From the NCBI GenBank assembly GCA_022424815.1, contig JAKMGS010000044.1:1-12870 (forward strand): a DNA stretch of 12,870 nucleotides. Direction: 5' to 3'. Of this stretch, positions 1 to 8,398 are shown in pieces. Under the pieces are notes generated by a model that made no database searches, had not been told where the DNA came from, and worked only from the letters and a program-made list of their open reading frames with translations. Origin of the DNA: Schleiferiaceae bacterium. GTDB taxonomy: Bacteria > Bacteroidota > Bacteroidia > Flavobacteriales > Schleiferiaceae. The first letter of the stretch is position 1. Each line of letters opens with the position of its first letter. A program made the translations under genes and the position numbers.

Positions 1-314
1 CCCGAGCTCACCAAGGAAAAACTTTCTAACCTGCGCACCACCGATCGGACCCCATCGACTTCCTGCCATTGCGCAACGGGCAATGCCCCCTCGTCCATGC
101 TAAGGTCCAAGCTTTGCTCTCCCCAAAATCCTTTTTGATGTACCTGGAGGTAGCCGAAATTATTGGCGACGATATCGTCCACCATATGCTCCCAAACGCC
201 CACCTGAAAGCTTCTGAGTACCACGGCGAAAATGACACAAAACATCACCGCAGCAATGGTGATCGCGCTTCTCCCTTTATTCCTCCAGATATTTCTCCAC
301 GCGAGCTTGAGCAT
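1..314 (-). CDS. ABC transporter permease, FtsX/LolC/MacB type (N-terminal part, cut by window edge)
   Basis: An open frame runs leftwards from ATG at 314..312 to the window edge, giving 104 residues with no stop. The protein starts MLKLAWRNIWRNKGRSAI, the cytoplasmic N-terminus typical of FtsX/LolC/MacB permeases. One hydrophobic segment follows (about residues 14-33), then a soluble stretch that would begin the large periplasmic domain. The family uses an ABC ATPase to drive lipoprotein release, lipid movement or peptidoglycan-hydrolase activation at the inner membrane. The start codon shares one base with the stop of the LolA-like gene just upstream (TAATG at 316..312), so the two are probably translated together and act together. 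No ATPase is visible; it would lie beyond the left edge. The family call is firm. The substrate is inferred from the partner only. Confidence 0.85.
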   Translation of the reverse strand, partial: MLKLAWRNIWRNKGRSAITIAAVMFCVIFAVVLRSFQVGVWEHMVDDIVANNFGYLQVHQKGFWGEQSLDLSMDEGALPVAQWQEVDGVRSVVRRLESFSLVSS

Positions 315-1054
315 TATTGCACGAGTTTCATGTTGCTACGCTCGAAAAACCCTGCTGAAAAAGTAGGATTAAAGTCTAATTTCTTGTAGGTCATCTCGGT
401 ATAAAAACCCTCCTCATCCGCGGGAGTGATGGTCAACTTAGACGGCAATTCCTGTCCGCCAAGATTTTTGATATCCGAAGCCTGTATTGTCGTTACCAAA
501 TAGTCGTCTTCATCAAAAAATTCGGTACGAAGCTGAAGCGTTTGTTTCACCGAAATATGTGTGATTACTTTCCCCCAAACTACCGCTGCTTCAGGTTTTG
601 GGACCAATTCTATTTGATAGCAAGGAACCCCGTCAATAGACACGATACCCAACAACTTATGCTCGTAATCCTCCACCAACGACCCCGCATTAATCAGGGC
701 ATCGTTCGTGAAATCCGTTCCCATCCAACTCTGCACCATCGCCGCCGGCAAGGCAACCACCTTTTTAATTCCCGGAACATAATGCCACACATTATCCCCA
801 TTGCGCAAGAACACCGTCCCCTTCTCACGGGCCGGCCCTATAATGAGAATCATCGTTTTGTCCATTCCCTCGTTCCAGATTTTCGCCTCCATCGTGCGCT
901 CCCAACGCGGACGTACGGTGCGAATACTCACCTCAGCGGCAGAACGGGTTCCGCTCAACTTTGCCTCTGCTTGTTTTAAAAGGGTGGTGGGATTTTGCCC
1001 GAACACAAGTGAAGTTGCGCAGGCAAAGAGTAGGGATGTAAAAAATCGTGTCAT
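314..1054 (-). CDS. Secreted LolA-like protein (outer membrane lipoprotein-sorting protein family)
   Basis: This 246-residue protein has a signal peptide ending near FG|Q at residues 18-20. The mature part matches the LolA-like family usually annotated 'outer membrane lipoprotein-sorting protein'. Family hallmarks are the PAREKGT segment (74-80), the VWHYVPG segment at about 89-95 and MGTDF (111-115). Members have a LolA/LolB-type half-barrel expected to bind acyl chains or other hydrophobic ligands in the periplasm. They are commonly encoded beside an FtsX-like or RND-like transporter, as here, where the stop overlaps the start of the permease by one base. This is not classical LolA: it is longer and shows the family's GT/W/P pattern. 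It follows gpsA after a 53-base gap, probably in one operon. A role in moving lipid or lipoprotein out of the inner membrane is inference. Confidence 0.85.
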   Translation of the reverse strand: MTRFFTSLLFACATSLVFGQNPTTLLKQAEAKLSGTRSAAEVSIRTVRPRWERTMEAKIWNEGMDKTMILIIGPAREKGTVFLRNGDNVWHYVPGIKKVVALPAAMVQSWMGTDFTNDALINAGSLVEDYEHKLLGIVSIDGVPCYQIELVPKPEAAVVWGKVITHISVKQTLQLRTEFFDEDDYLVTTIQASDIKNLGGQELPSKLTITPADEEGFYTEMTYKKLDFNPTFSAGFFERSNMKLVQ

Positions 1055-1107
1055 AGCCTTAGGTGTGTTTGCTTAACGCACAAACCGACACTATGTTTTT
1101 AAAGGGG

Positions 1108-2121
1108 TTAGTTTAATTTCAGGGCCAATTTCGCCATTACTTTCTTCGCAGATTTCCCCTCGTACAACACCTCGTTCACTGCCTTGACAATAGGCATCTT
1201 CACTTCGTGCTTTTTTCTAATCTTCGCCACCAATGGCACGGCATAATAGCCTTCCGCCACCATGGTCATTTCCGCCTTTGCACTCTTCACCGTGTACCCC
1301 TTGCCCAGCATGTTCCCCAGCATTCTATTTCTCGAAAATTGGCTGTAGCAAGTCACCAATAAATCGCCCAAATACGCGCTCTTTTTTATATTAATTGGGC
1401 CCTCGCAAGTACTCTTCATAAACCTGCGCATCTCACGCGCCGCATTTGAAATCAGTACCGCCTGGAAATTGTCCCCATAGCCCAAACCATGGTACATCCC
1501 CGCCGCGATGGCATATATATTCTTCATCACGGCCGCATATTCCGTCCCGTAAATATCCGTGCTCAACGTACAACGCATGTAGTGGTTCTTCAACACCCCC
1601 GCCACACGCTCGGCCACCGCTTTCTCTTTCGCAGCCACCGTCAAAAAGCTCAATCGCTCCAAGGCAATCTCCTCGGCGTGACACGGACCCGTAATGACCA
1701 CAATATTCTCCTCAGGAACCCCCACCACTTCGCGCAGGTACTCCCCAACAATCATATTCTCGTCAGGAATAATTCCCTTGATGGTCGAGCACACCAGCTT
1801 CCCCGCTAGCGCTCCCTCAGCCATACCTTCCAGAACCTCCTTCACAAACGCACTGGGCACCGCGAAAATTACAATGTCCGCCTGCGTCACCGCTGCATTC
1901 ACATCCGTATAAATATGAACACTGCCCGGCTGAAAGCCCACGGAAGACAAATACCTCGGATTATGATGGTACCGCTTAATATGCAACGCACTCTCCTCAT
2001 TGTGCATCCACCAATGGCAGCTCCCCAAATTATCAGTGACCATCTTCACCACGGCAGTCCCAAACGAACCCCCGCCAATTACGGCCACACTTGGCTGCGT
2101 GCTTTGCATCTGATCGTCCAT
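1108..2121 (-). CDS. gpsA: NAD(P)-dependent glycerol-3-phosphate dehydrogenase
   Basis: A full-length 337-residue cytoplasmic enzyme that reduces dihydroxyacetone phosphate to sn-glycerol 3-phosphate for phospholipid synthesis. The N-terminal Rossmann fold carries GGGSFGTA (16-23), and IFAVPS (85-90) follows as in the family. Further hallmarks are STIKG (112-116), GPCHAEE (145-151), the catalytic-region Lys200 in MKNIYAIAAGM, and the C-terminal GDLLVTCYSQFSRNR (252-266). Nothing essential is missing. The start at 2121 overlaps the stop of the upstream peptidase gene by one base (TAATG). Met5 is an alternative start that would leave the Rossmann fold intact. It lies between a secreted peptidase and a LolA-like gene, so the shared operon theme is envelope building. 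Confidence 0.96.
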   Translation of the reverse strand: MDDQMQSTQPSVAVIGGGSFGTAVVKMVTDNLGSCHWWMHNEESALHIKRYHHNPRYLSSVGFQPGSVHIYTDVNAAVTQADIVIFAVPSAFVKEVLEGMAEGALAGKLVCSTIKGIIPDENMIVGEYLREVVGVPEENIVVITGPCHAEEIALERLSFLTVAAKEKAVAERVAGVLKNHYMRCTLSTDIYGTEYAAVMKNIYAIAAGMYHGLGYGDNFQAVLISNAAREMRRFMKSTCEGPINIKKSAYLGDLLVTCYSQFSRNRMLGNMLGKGYTVKSAKAEMTMVAEGYYAVPLVAKIRKKHEVKMPIVKAVNEVLYEGKSAKKVMAKLALKLN

Positions 2122-3794
2122 TAGAAGGTAATTTCCGTTTCTACTTCCGCCCCATCTCTCACATACACCAAAGCCGTCGTATCGCCTTTCTTAAAGGCCC
2201 CCAACGCCGTCATGTACGCATAAATATCATCAATGGCGATATCTCCAATCTTCATGATCACATCTCCCGACTTCAGCCCGGCGTTGGCCCCGGGGCGCCC
2301 TTCGGTCGCCCCATCGATACGAAGCCCCGGCCCGCCAAAAAGGTAATCTGGCACGACCCCTAAGGTCACGGAGAAGTTCGGCGTGGTCTTCTGTTCTGAA
2401 GAGGTGGTTTTTTGGAAGGTGAGGTTCTCATAATTGGCCGTGCGCGCGGTGATGGTGTAGATCAGCGAGGCGAGTTTGGCCATGCCCTTGTAGTTGATCT
2501 TCTCCGCGTCGTCGGTCGGCTTGTGGTAATGGTCATGGGTTCCTGTGAACAGGTGCAACACCGGCAAATCCTTGTAATAGAAAGACGTCTGGTCAGACGG
2601 CCCTGCGCCAGCAGGATCTTTTTTAATGTCCAAACCATGAATAGGCGTATCGAGGATCTCGTCCCATTCCGTAGCCGTTCCCGTTCCTGAAAGCTGGAGG
2701 CGGTTGTCGCGTAGGCGACCGACCATATCGCTATTAATCATGTATTCCACTTCCTTCAGCGGGAAGGTCGGATGGTTGGTCCAATATTTCGAGCCTATCA
2801 AACCCAATTCCTCCGCGCTGTAAAACTGGATCATGTAGTTGTAATTCGTGTCTTGGCGTTGTGCGTAATAATGCATGACTTCCAATAGCAAAGTCGTCCC
2901 CGATCCATTGTCGTCGGCCCCATTGTGAATGGCCGCCGGCCCTTTGTACAAGCTGTTCTCACCGCCCATGCCTAAGTGGTCGTAGTGCGCACCCAGTACG
3001 ACGGTTTTGCGTTTGTTGTTGTGGATATACCCGATGACATTATAGCCGTCGCTGAAACGCTCCGACATGGATACCGAAAGGTTCACTTTCTGAGCGCGCT
3101 TCATCAATTTATTGGCCACGTCTTCGTTGCGAACGAAGAATACCGGCACGGTTGAGGCGTTGATGCTCTTAAAGAATTCTTGGGTATCTGAAGCCGTTCC
3201 ATCCGGGTTGATGAGCAAGACCGCTTTGGCGCCTTTTTCTACCAAATTTGCCACGCGCTGGTTCAAGCTGTGGTACGCCGCATAGGCGCTATGCGGGTGA
3301 ATGCCGTCCGGTGAGCTGACGTTCATCACGGCGATGGCACCGTCGATAGTAAGGCCATTAAAATCATCATAAGACCCGTCCTCTGTGGTGATGCCGTAGC
3401 CGACATAAACGGTTTTGCCCGAAGCTTTACCTGTATGGCTGCTTATGGATACCGGGTAGAAATCCACGTGGCCTTGGAGTTGTGCTCGGCCCACTAATAG
3501 TGTGGTGGCATCGTAATCTACAGCGGCATATTCCGGTACTGGGAACTTTTGGAAGTAACCATTTTCACCCATGGGCTCGATGCCTAGCTCTAGCATGCGG
3601 CCGGCAATCATATCACGGGCAACATCGGCCTCTACGGTTCCGGGCTTGCGGCCCTTCAGTGAATCTGAAGCCAAGAAAAAGAGGTCATTTTCCATGCGCT
3701 TGGTCGCATCGAGATCGATGGGGACTTCTTGCGCAGATACTTGGACCGTAAAAACAGTCGTTAATAGGAGGATAAGGGGGGAGAACTTGTTCAT
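2121..3794 (-). CDS. Secreted M28-family zinc aminopeptidase with PA-like insert and C-terminal PDZ domain
   Basis: A 557-residue exported peptidase. The signal peptide ends at SA|Q (20-22). A PA-like region spans roughly 112-240, followed by the M28 catalytic core. All expected metal and catalytic residues are present: His270 in GAHYDH, bridging Asp295 in ADDNGSG, Glu328/Glu329 in YSAEELG, Asp356 in NSDMVG and His424 in DHYHKPTDD. A PDZ domain fills about 470-557, with the GLRIDGATEGRPGANAGL region as its ligand-loop side. M28 enzymes with this architecture act as aminopeptidases or dipeptidases in the periplasm or outside the cell, and are common in Bacteroidota that feed on protein. It is the first gene of the leftward operon, and a minus-strand TACCTTTG element lies just upstream. 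The peptide specificity cannot be read from sequence. Confidence 0.93.
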   Translation of the reverse strand: MNKFSPLILLLTTVFTVQVSAQEVPIDLDATKRMENDLFFLASDSLKGRKPGTVEADVARDMIAGRMLELGIEPMGENGYFQKFPVPEYAAVDYDATTLLVGRAQLQGHVDFYPVSISSHTGKASGKTVYVGYGITTEDGSYDDFNGLTIDGAIAVMNVSSPDGIHPHSAYAAYHSLNQRVANLVEKGAKAVLLINPDGTASDTQEFFKSINASTVPVFFVRNEDVANKLMKRAQKVNLSVSMSERFSDGYNVIGYIHNNKRKTVVLGAHYDHLGMGGENSLYKGPAAIHNGADDNGSGTTLLLEVMHYYAQRQDTNYNYMIQFYSAEELGLIGSKYWTNHPTFPLKEVEYMINSDMVGRLRDNRLQLSGTGTATEWDEILDTPIHGLDIKKDPAGAGPSDQTSFYYKDLPVLHLFTGTHDHYHKPTDDAEKINYKGMAKLASLIYTITARTANYENLTFQKTTSSEQKTTPNFSVTLGVVPDYLFGGPGLRIDGATEGRPGANAGLKSGDVIMKIGDIAIDDIYAYMTALGAFKKGDTTALVYVRDGAEVETEITF

Positions 3795-3815
3795 GAGTTC
3801 GTATTTGATTCCCTA

Positions 3816-3823
3816 CAAAGGTA
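3816..3823 (-). promoter_or_regulatory. Bacteroidota-type -7 element (TACCTTTG) for the leftward operon
   Basis: On the minus strand, TACCTTTG matches the Bacteroidota -7 consensus TAnnTTTG. It lies about 22 bases before the M28 peptidase start, which would give a leader of roughly 15 bases. I found no convincing -33 TTG at the usual spacing, so the call rests on the -7 match and its position in the only divergent gap. Confidence 0.5.
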
Positions 3824-3835
3824 GCGACCAAAGGT

Positions 3836-3843
3836 TATATTTG
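3836..3843 (+). promoter_or_regulatory. Bacteroidota-type -7 element (TATATTTG) for the rightward operon
   Basis: TATATTTG matches TAnnTTTG. Transcription would start near 3848-3851. That would put the GTG at 3848 at or before the transcript end, and so favours ATG 3860 as the flippase start. The nearest upstream TTTG (3804-3807) is about 28 bases away, too far for a normal -33 box. Confidence 0.5.
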
Positions 3844-3859
3844 ACGTGTGAGTAACGGC

Positions 3860-5296
3860 ATGAAAGCACTGGCCGGTCAAACGGCCATCTACGGACTAAG
3901 CAGCATCTTGGGGCGGATGATCAACTTCCTGTTGGTCCCCCTGCAAACTGCGGTATTGACCCAAGCGGAATATGGGATCAACGTAGACTTCTATTCCCTC
4001 ATCGCCTTTTTGATTGTGATCTGCACCTTCGGGATGGAGACGGCGTACTTCCGTTATTCCGAACAGGAGGGCTTTGAGGAGCCGAAGGTGTTCGGCGCGG
4101 CGGTGACCATGATTTTGATTGCCCTTGCGGGTATTTCCGCCTTTGCCTTCTTCGGACAAGGGCCGCTGCTCGAGGTGATGCGCTATGAAAAAACACCGCA
4201 CTACCTGTTTTACTTGATTGCGATTTTAGGGTTGGATGCCCTCAGTGCGATCCCCTTTGCCCGGTTGCGCCGTGAGAATAAGGCGTGGCGATTCGCCGGA
4301 ATAAAATTAGCCCTGATCTTATCTAATGTGGCCATCAACCTCTACATCTTCCTGCCGGCCTACTGGGAGCAGCATGGTTCTGCGGGGTGGTGGATGCACG
4401 ATTTGCGCGGGGTGGATTATATTTTTATTGCCAATTTCTGGGCGTCTCTGCTCATGTTTGGGCTGCTCATTCCGACACTGTTTCCACTGAAGCTCAACCT
4501 CGACAAGAGGTATATCAAGACCCTTTTGGTCTTTGGTATTCCACTCCTTATCGGTGGACTGGCGGGTATTGCCAATGAGATGCTCGACCGCCAATTATTG
4601 AAGTATTTGCTGCCTGAAGAGAGTTGGGCCGAGGGAGTGGGCGTTTATGGTGCGGTGTACAAGATTTCCATCTTCTTGATTTTGTTTAATCAAGCTTTTC
4701 GATACGCGGCAGAGCCGTTTTTCTTCCGCAACGCCAAGACGGCCGAGGGACCCAAGCGCATGGCCAAGGTCATGGAAGGTTTTGCCTGGGTGATGAGCGT
4801 CGGCTTCGTGTTGATCATTGCAGGACTGGATTTTCTCAAGTTCTTCATTGACGAGAAATTCTGGGTGGGATTGTATTTAGTACCTATCCTGTTATTGGCC
4901 AATGTCATTCTGGGCATCAACACCAACCTCAACGTGTGGTATAAGGTCAGCGACAAGACGCGCTATGGGATCTATATCACTTTTGTTGGGCTTGCGGTGA
5001 CGGTCGTAGGGAACCTCAGCTTGATCCCGTCCATGGGGATTTTGGGTGCAGCCATTACCACCTTGGTGGCCTACGCCGCCATGTTCTTCGCCAGCTTGTG
5101 GTGGGGGCAAAAGCACTATCCCGTGCCTTATAATTGGACCAAATTAAGCGCCTACGTCCTCGGCGCTACTACCACCGTTTTCCTCATTCATTACACCGGA
5201 ATAGACTCAGTTGTTATTAAACTCAGCCTAGGCGTAGTGTATCTCCTGGTAATGTTCATGGTCGAACGCCGTGGGCTCTTTAACTTCGCACGATAG
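3860..5296 (+). CDS. Oligosaccharide flippase (Wzx-like, MATE/MOP superfamily)
   Basis: A polytopic membrane protein of 478 residues from ATG 3860, or 482 from GTG 3848. I prefer 3860 because the -7 element at 3836-3843 puts the likely transcript start at or just after the GTG, and because MKALAGQTAIYGLSS is a natural family N-terminus. About 12-14 hydrophobic segments cover the whole length. The early LAGQTAIYGLSSILGR segment is typical of polysaccharide-biosynthesis flippases of Bacteroidota. Such proteins flip undecaprenyl-linked sugars across the inner membrane for O-antigen, capsule or glycoprotein glycans. No glycosyltransferase or Wzy gene is nearby, so the cargo is unknown. It is the first gene of the rightward operon and its TAG stop directly abuts the dut ATG. 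Confidence 0.88.
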   Translation: MKALAGQTAIYGLSSILGRMINFLLVPLQTAVLTQAEYGINVDFYSLIAFLIVICTFGMETAYFRYSEQEGFEEPKVFGAAVTMILIALAGISAFAFFGQGPLLEVMRYEKTPHYLFYLIAILGLDALSAIPFARLRRENKAWRFAGIKLALILSNVAINLYIFLPAYWEQHGSAGWWMHDLRGVDYIFIANFWASLLMFGLLIPTLFPLKLNLDKRYIKTLLVFGIPLLIGGLAGIANEMLDRQLLKYLLPEESWAEGVGVYGAVYKISIFLILFNQAFRYAAEPFFFRNAKTAEGPKRMAKVMEGFAWVMSVGFVLIIAGLDFLKFFIDEKFWVGLYLVPILLLANVILGINTNLNVWYKVSDKTRYGIYITFVGLAVTVVGNLSLIPSMGILGAAITTLVAYAAMFFASLWWGQKHYPVPYNWTKLSAYVLGATTTVFLIHYTGIDSVVIKLSLGVVYLLVMFMVERRGLFNFAR

Positions 5297-5731
5297 ATGA
5301 ACATCAAAGTACACTACAGCGGCAAGCACGCCTTGCCACAGTTTGAAACCACACAAAGCGCGGGCATGGACCTTCGTGCCAATATCGACGCACCTGTGGT
5401 CTTAGAACCTGGCGACCGCGCACTCATTCCCACGGGCATTAAAATGGCCTTACCGGACGGATACGAAGCGCAGATTCGTCCGCGTTCGGGGTTGGCGTAC
5501 AAGCACGGCATTACCGTGTTGAATAGCCCGGGCACCATTGATGCTGATTACCGAGGCGATGTAGGCGTGCTGCTGATCAACCACGGACGGGAAGCGTTCA
5601 CTGTGAAAGACGGCATGCGCGTGGCACAGATGGTCGTGGCACAATATTCGCAATTCGAGTGGGAATCTGTCGAAGATCTCGACGAGACTGCGCGTGGTGT
5701 GGGCGGCTTTGGCAGTACTGGAAAACAATAA
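5297..5731 (+). CDS. dut: dUTP diphosphatase (dUTPase)
   Basis: A 144-residue trimeric-type dUTPase that hydrolyses dUTP to dUMP and pyrophosphate, keeping uracil out of DNA and supplying dTMP synthesis. All five family motifs are present: SAGMDLRA (21-28), ALIPTGIKM (42-50), RPRSGLAYKHGI (61-72), NSPGTIDADYRGDV (76-89) with the probable catalytic Asp82, and the C-terminal RGVGGFGSTG lid (133-142). The length is normal. The start codon follows the flippase stop with no gap, so translation is probably coupled. Its presence among envelope genes reflects a gene order I recall from other Bacteroidota rather than shared chemistry. Its GC content is high, in contrast to the next gene. Confidence 0.97.
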   Translation: MNIKVHYSGKHALPQFETTQSAGMDLRANIDAPVVLEPGDRALIPTGIKMALPDGYEAQIRPRSGLAYKHGITVLNSPGTIDADYRGDVGVLLINHGREAFTVKDGMRVAQMVVAQYSQFEWESVEDLDETARGVGGFGSTGKQ

Positions 5732-5744
5732 ACCCAAACTTTCT

Positions 5745-6752
5745 ATGAAAATTATAGTTCCAATGGCAGGTAGAGGATCGCGACTACGTCCGCATACCTT
5801 GACTGTACCAAAACCCCTAATCCCCATTGCTGGAAAGCCAATTGTGCAACGATTGGTAGAAGATATCGTCAGCGTATGTGGCGATAAAAAGGTGGATGAA
5901 ATTGCTTTTATCATTGGCGATTTTGGCGAGCAAGTAGAAGCTGATTTGAAGAAAGTTGCAGAGAATTTAGGTGCTAAGGGCAGCATCTACTACCAAGACA
6001 AACCACTAGGAACGGCACACGCTATTCACTGTGCTGCAAATAGCATGGACGATGAGATTGTCGTGGCCTTTGCAGATACATTATTCCGCGCAGATTTTAC
6101 CCTAGATACGGACGCAGATTCGGTGATTTGGGTGAAGCAAGTGGAAGACCCTTCAGCCTATGGTGTGGTTCAATTCGCCGAGGACGGCAGAATCAACAAT
6201 TTCGTAGAAAAGCCTAAAGAATTTGTCTCAGATTCGGCAATTATCGGGATTTATTACTTCAAGGACGGTCTGGGGTTGCGCAAAGAATTGGAATACATCT
6301 TAGATAATGATTTGCGTCCAAGCGGTGAGTACCAGCTCACTGATGCTCTGAGTGCGCTGATGAATCAAGGCAAGATCTTCAAGCCCGGAACTGTAAACGA
6401 TTGGATGGACTGTGGAAACAAAGCCATTACTGTGGAGACCAACAGCAAAATGTTGGGCTACCTGGAGGGTAAGGCTGAGCTTCGCAGCGAGAACATCACC
6501 TTGGAAAATTCGACTATTATCGAGCCTTGCTACATCGGATCTAATGTGGTATTGAAGAATGCAACCGTCGGGCCAAACGTGAGCTTAGGTGACCATTGTG
6601 TCGTGGAAGACGCGACCATTGAGGGTTCGTTGATTCAGACAAATTCTACCATCACTAATATCAATCTAAAAGATAGTATGATAGGCAATCATGCCCATGT
6701 GGACGGAAGGTGGACTTCGTTATCTTTAGGAGATTACTCAAGAATGGACTAA
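5745..6752 (+). CDS. Sugar-phosphate nucleotidyltransferase with left-handed beta-helix tail
   Basis: A 335-residue enzyme of the RfbA/GlmU/mannose-1-phosphate guanylyltransferase type. The start is ATG 5745, giving MKIIVPMAGRGSRLRP; an in-frame ATG at 5694 lies inside dut and would add an unrelated extension. The nucleotide-binding signature GRGSRLRP (9-16) with Lys23-Pro24, QDKPLGTAHA (84-93) and the metal-site Asp111 in AFADTLF are present. A hexapeptide-repeat beta-helix runs from about 250 to 330, as in bifunctional or oligomeric members. It would activate a sugar 1-phosphate to an NDP-sugar, which fits the flippase upstream. Sugar and nucleotide specificity cannot be read. It starts a block of lower GC than dut, and its stop overlaps the TPR gene by one base. 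Confidence 0.9.
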   Translation: MKIIVPMAGRGSRLRPHTLTVPKPLIPIAGKPIVQRLVEDIVSVCGDKKVDEIAFIIGDFGEQVEADLKKVAENLGAKGSIYYQDKPLGTAHAIHCAANSMDDEIVVAFADTLFRADFTLDTDADSVIWVKQVEDPSAYGVVQFAEDGRINNFVEKPKEFVSDSAIIGIYYFKDGLGLRKELEYILDNDLRPSGEYQLTDALSALMNQGKIFKPGTVNDWMDCGNKAITVETNSKMLGYLEGKAELRSENITLENSTIIEPCYIGSNVVLKNATVGPNVSLGDHCVVEDATIEGSLIQTNSTITNINLKDSMIGNHAHVDGRWTSLSLGDYSRMD

Positions 6753-8398
6753 TGCATAATTGGCTGGTCGCTATCCTGGCGCTACTCTTTTCAGCAAACG
6801 TGTTTGCTCAGAGCCCTTCGCAAGAGGGGCTTTCTGCATTAAGTGATGCTTATTATCAAGCGGAGACTTATCGACTAACCGGACGTACTCTTTTAGCCAT
6901 TGAAGCCTACGAAAAATTAGTCCAAAGTGAAGAGTATAGCGAAGCGGCTCATTACCAGCTGGCCAGATTACATTTTGAACAAGGATCAATATTTCCTGCC
7001 TTCCAATACGCGAGCAATGGAGCCGCATTGTACCCCAATAATGTTTGGATGCTTCGGCTGAAGGCGCAATGCGCCAAACAAATGGGCGAAGTATGGATTG
7101 CTGGAGAAACCTTCGAAGCCTTAGCAGATTTACAGCCGGGCCAGCCGGAATATCTGTTTGATGCATTCAGAGTCTATATACAAGGAAACTACGTCGATGA
7201 AGCGATACAAATTCTTTCCCGTGTCGCGAATGAATATGGGTTTACACCTGAACTTATCAGCGACCAAGTCAGCTTATACCTAGAGCAAAACGATGCTAAA
7301 GGCGCTGAAAAAGTATTGGTTAATGCAATCAAAAAGAATCCTGATACACCAGAATATTACGGTTTATTGAGCCAGTTCTACGACAGTAACGGCAGGGGCA
7401 AAAAGGCCATCAAGCTATTACAGAAAGCCGTGGAGCAGTTTCCTCTGAATGGAGCTTTACACATGGAATTAGCTCGCATTAGTCAAAATAATGGTAGGAC
7501 CGCACAGGCTATGTACCATATGGAGCAGGGATTAGTTTTGGATGGCGTGCCTCTGGAAGACCTAATGCCGGTGGCTTTAAGTATTTACCAGAACAGGGGA
7601 AATCCCGAATTTGGAGCGCTTTATGAGCGTGTATTTCCAGTACTGGAAAAGAAGTACGAGGGCACTATGCCCTTTATCTTGTTTGAGGCGGAAATCTACC
7701 TTCAGGAGGAGCGCTACGAGGAGGCGATGGAGCGGTATGTGGAGGCCATAGAATTGGACCCTAAAAATTATGAGCTCTACCAAATCGCCTATGCTATTAG
7801 TTCAGAAACCGGAGATTGGAGAGGTGGATTGCTCATTCTAACCTTGATTGAACTCAACTTCCACGACCAGGGGGAAATCATGGATGCCCTGGCCTACGAA
7901 TTCTACTCCATCAAGTCATGGGAGTCCTGTGCTAGGGTGGCTAATGAACGAGCTGCGCTCAGCTTAAATCCAGAATTAGCTGCAGACTTTTATGCGCTCG
8001 CAGGAACTGCTCTGTTCCAACTAGATTCCATCTCCTCTGGTTCCAAAGCTTATGAAAAAGCCTTGGAGTTGAATCGGAATGCTGCCAACCTCAACAACTA
8101 TGCTTGGGACCTCGCGACCCATAATGCCAATTTAGAATATGCCCTCGCTTTGACCCAAGAATCGAATGACCTTCAAACCCTTGAGCCAACTTATTTAGAT
8201 ACTTGGGCATGGGTATTGTATAAAATGGGACGGTACGACGAAGCTCGGGAGAAAATTAAGGTAGCTTTGCATTTGCTGAGAACCACCCCCGATGCTGTGA
8301 TGTATCGCCATGCTGCGGCCATTGAAGAAGCCGCTGGCAATAGCGCACAAGCAGAGGAGTACCGAAACAAAGCAAAGGCATTGAACGGCGCAGAATGA
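6752..8398 (+). CDS. Secreted tetratricopeptide-repeat protein
   Basis: A 548-residue exported protein built almost entirely of TPR helices. The ATG at 6752 shares a base with the preceding stop (TAATG) and gives a clean signal peptide ending FA|Q (about residue 20). An in-frame ATG at 6710 would put 14 charged residues before it, so I reject that start. Repeats with the A..Y...L pattern recur from about residue 25 on. The last pair is NLNNYAWDLA (446-455) and YLDTWAWVLYKMGRYDEA (481-498), a form often seen at the C-terminal end of long bacterial TPR proteins. TPRs bind other proteins, so this is probably a periplasmic scaffold. The next two genes encode a lipoprotein and an EnvC-like factor, making them the obvious partners. 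No enzyme domain is visible. Confidence 0.88.
   Translation: MHNWLVAILALLFSANVFAQSPSQEGLSALSDAYYQAETYRLTGRTLLAIEAYEKLVQSEEYSEAAHYQLARLHFEQGSIFPAFQYASNGAALYPNNVWMLRLKAQCAKQMGEVWIAGETFEALADLQPGQPEYLFDAFRVYIQGNYVDEAIQILSRVANEYGFTPELISDQVSLYLEQNDAKGAEKVLVNAIKKNPDTPEYYGLLSQFYDSNGRGKKAIKLLQKAVEQFPLNGALHMELARISQNNGRTAQAMYHMEQGLVLDGVPLEDLMPVALSIYQNRGNPEFGALYERVFPVLEKKYEGTMPFILFEAEIYLQEERYEEAMERYVEAIELDPKNYELYQIAYAISSETGDWRGGLLILTLIELNFHDQGEIMDALAYEFYSIKSWESCARVANERAALSLNPELAADFYALAGTALFQLDSISSGSKAYEKALELNRNAANLNNYAWDLATHNANLEYALALTQESNDLQTLEPTYLDTWAWVLYKMGRYDEAREKIKVALHLLRTTPDAVMYRHAAAIEEAAGNSAQAEEYRNKAKALNGAE

Noticed and set aside
26..238. Minus-strand 70-codon open frame at the left edge
   Set aside because: It lies in the wrong frame of the ABC permease, whose true frame runs from 314 to the edge and shows a clear family N-terminus.
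1055..1107. Hairpin or promoter in the gap between gpsA and the LolA-like gene
   Set aside because: The best stem (GTTT..GC/GC..AAAC) has a bulge and no T run, and no TAnnTTTG match is present. Read-through as one operon is simpler.
5450..5986. Minus-strand 178-codon open frame across the dut/nucleotidyltransferase junction
   Set aside because: It is antisense to two strongly supported genes, has no recognisable motif and has no promoter or coupling signal.
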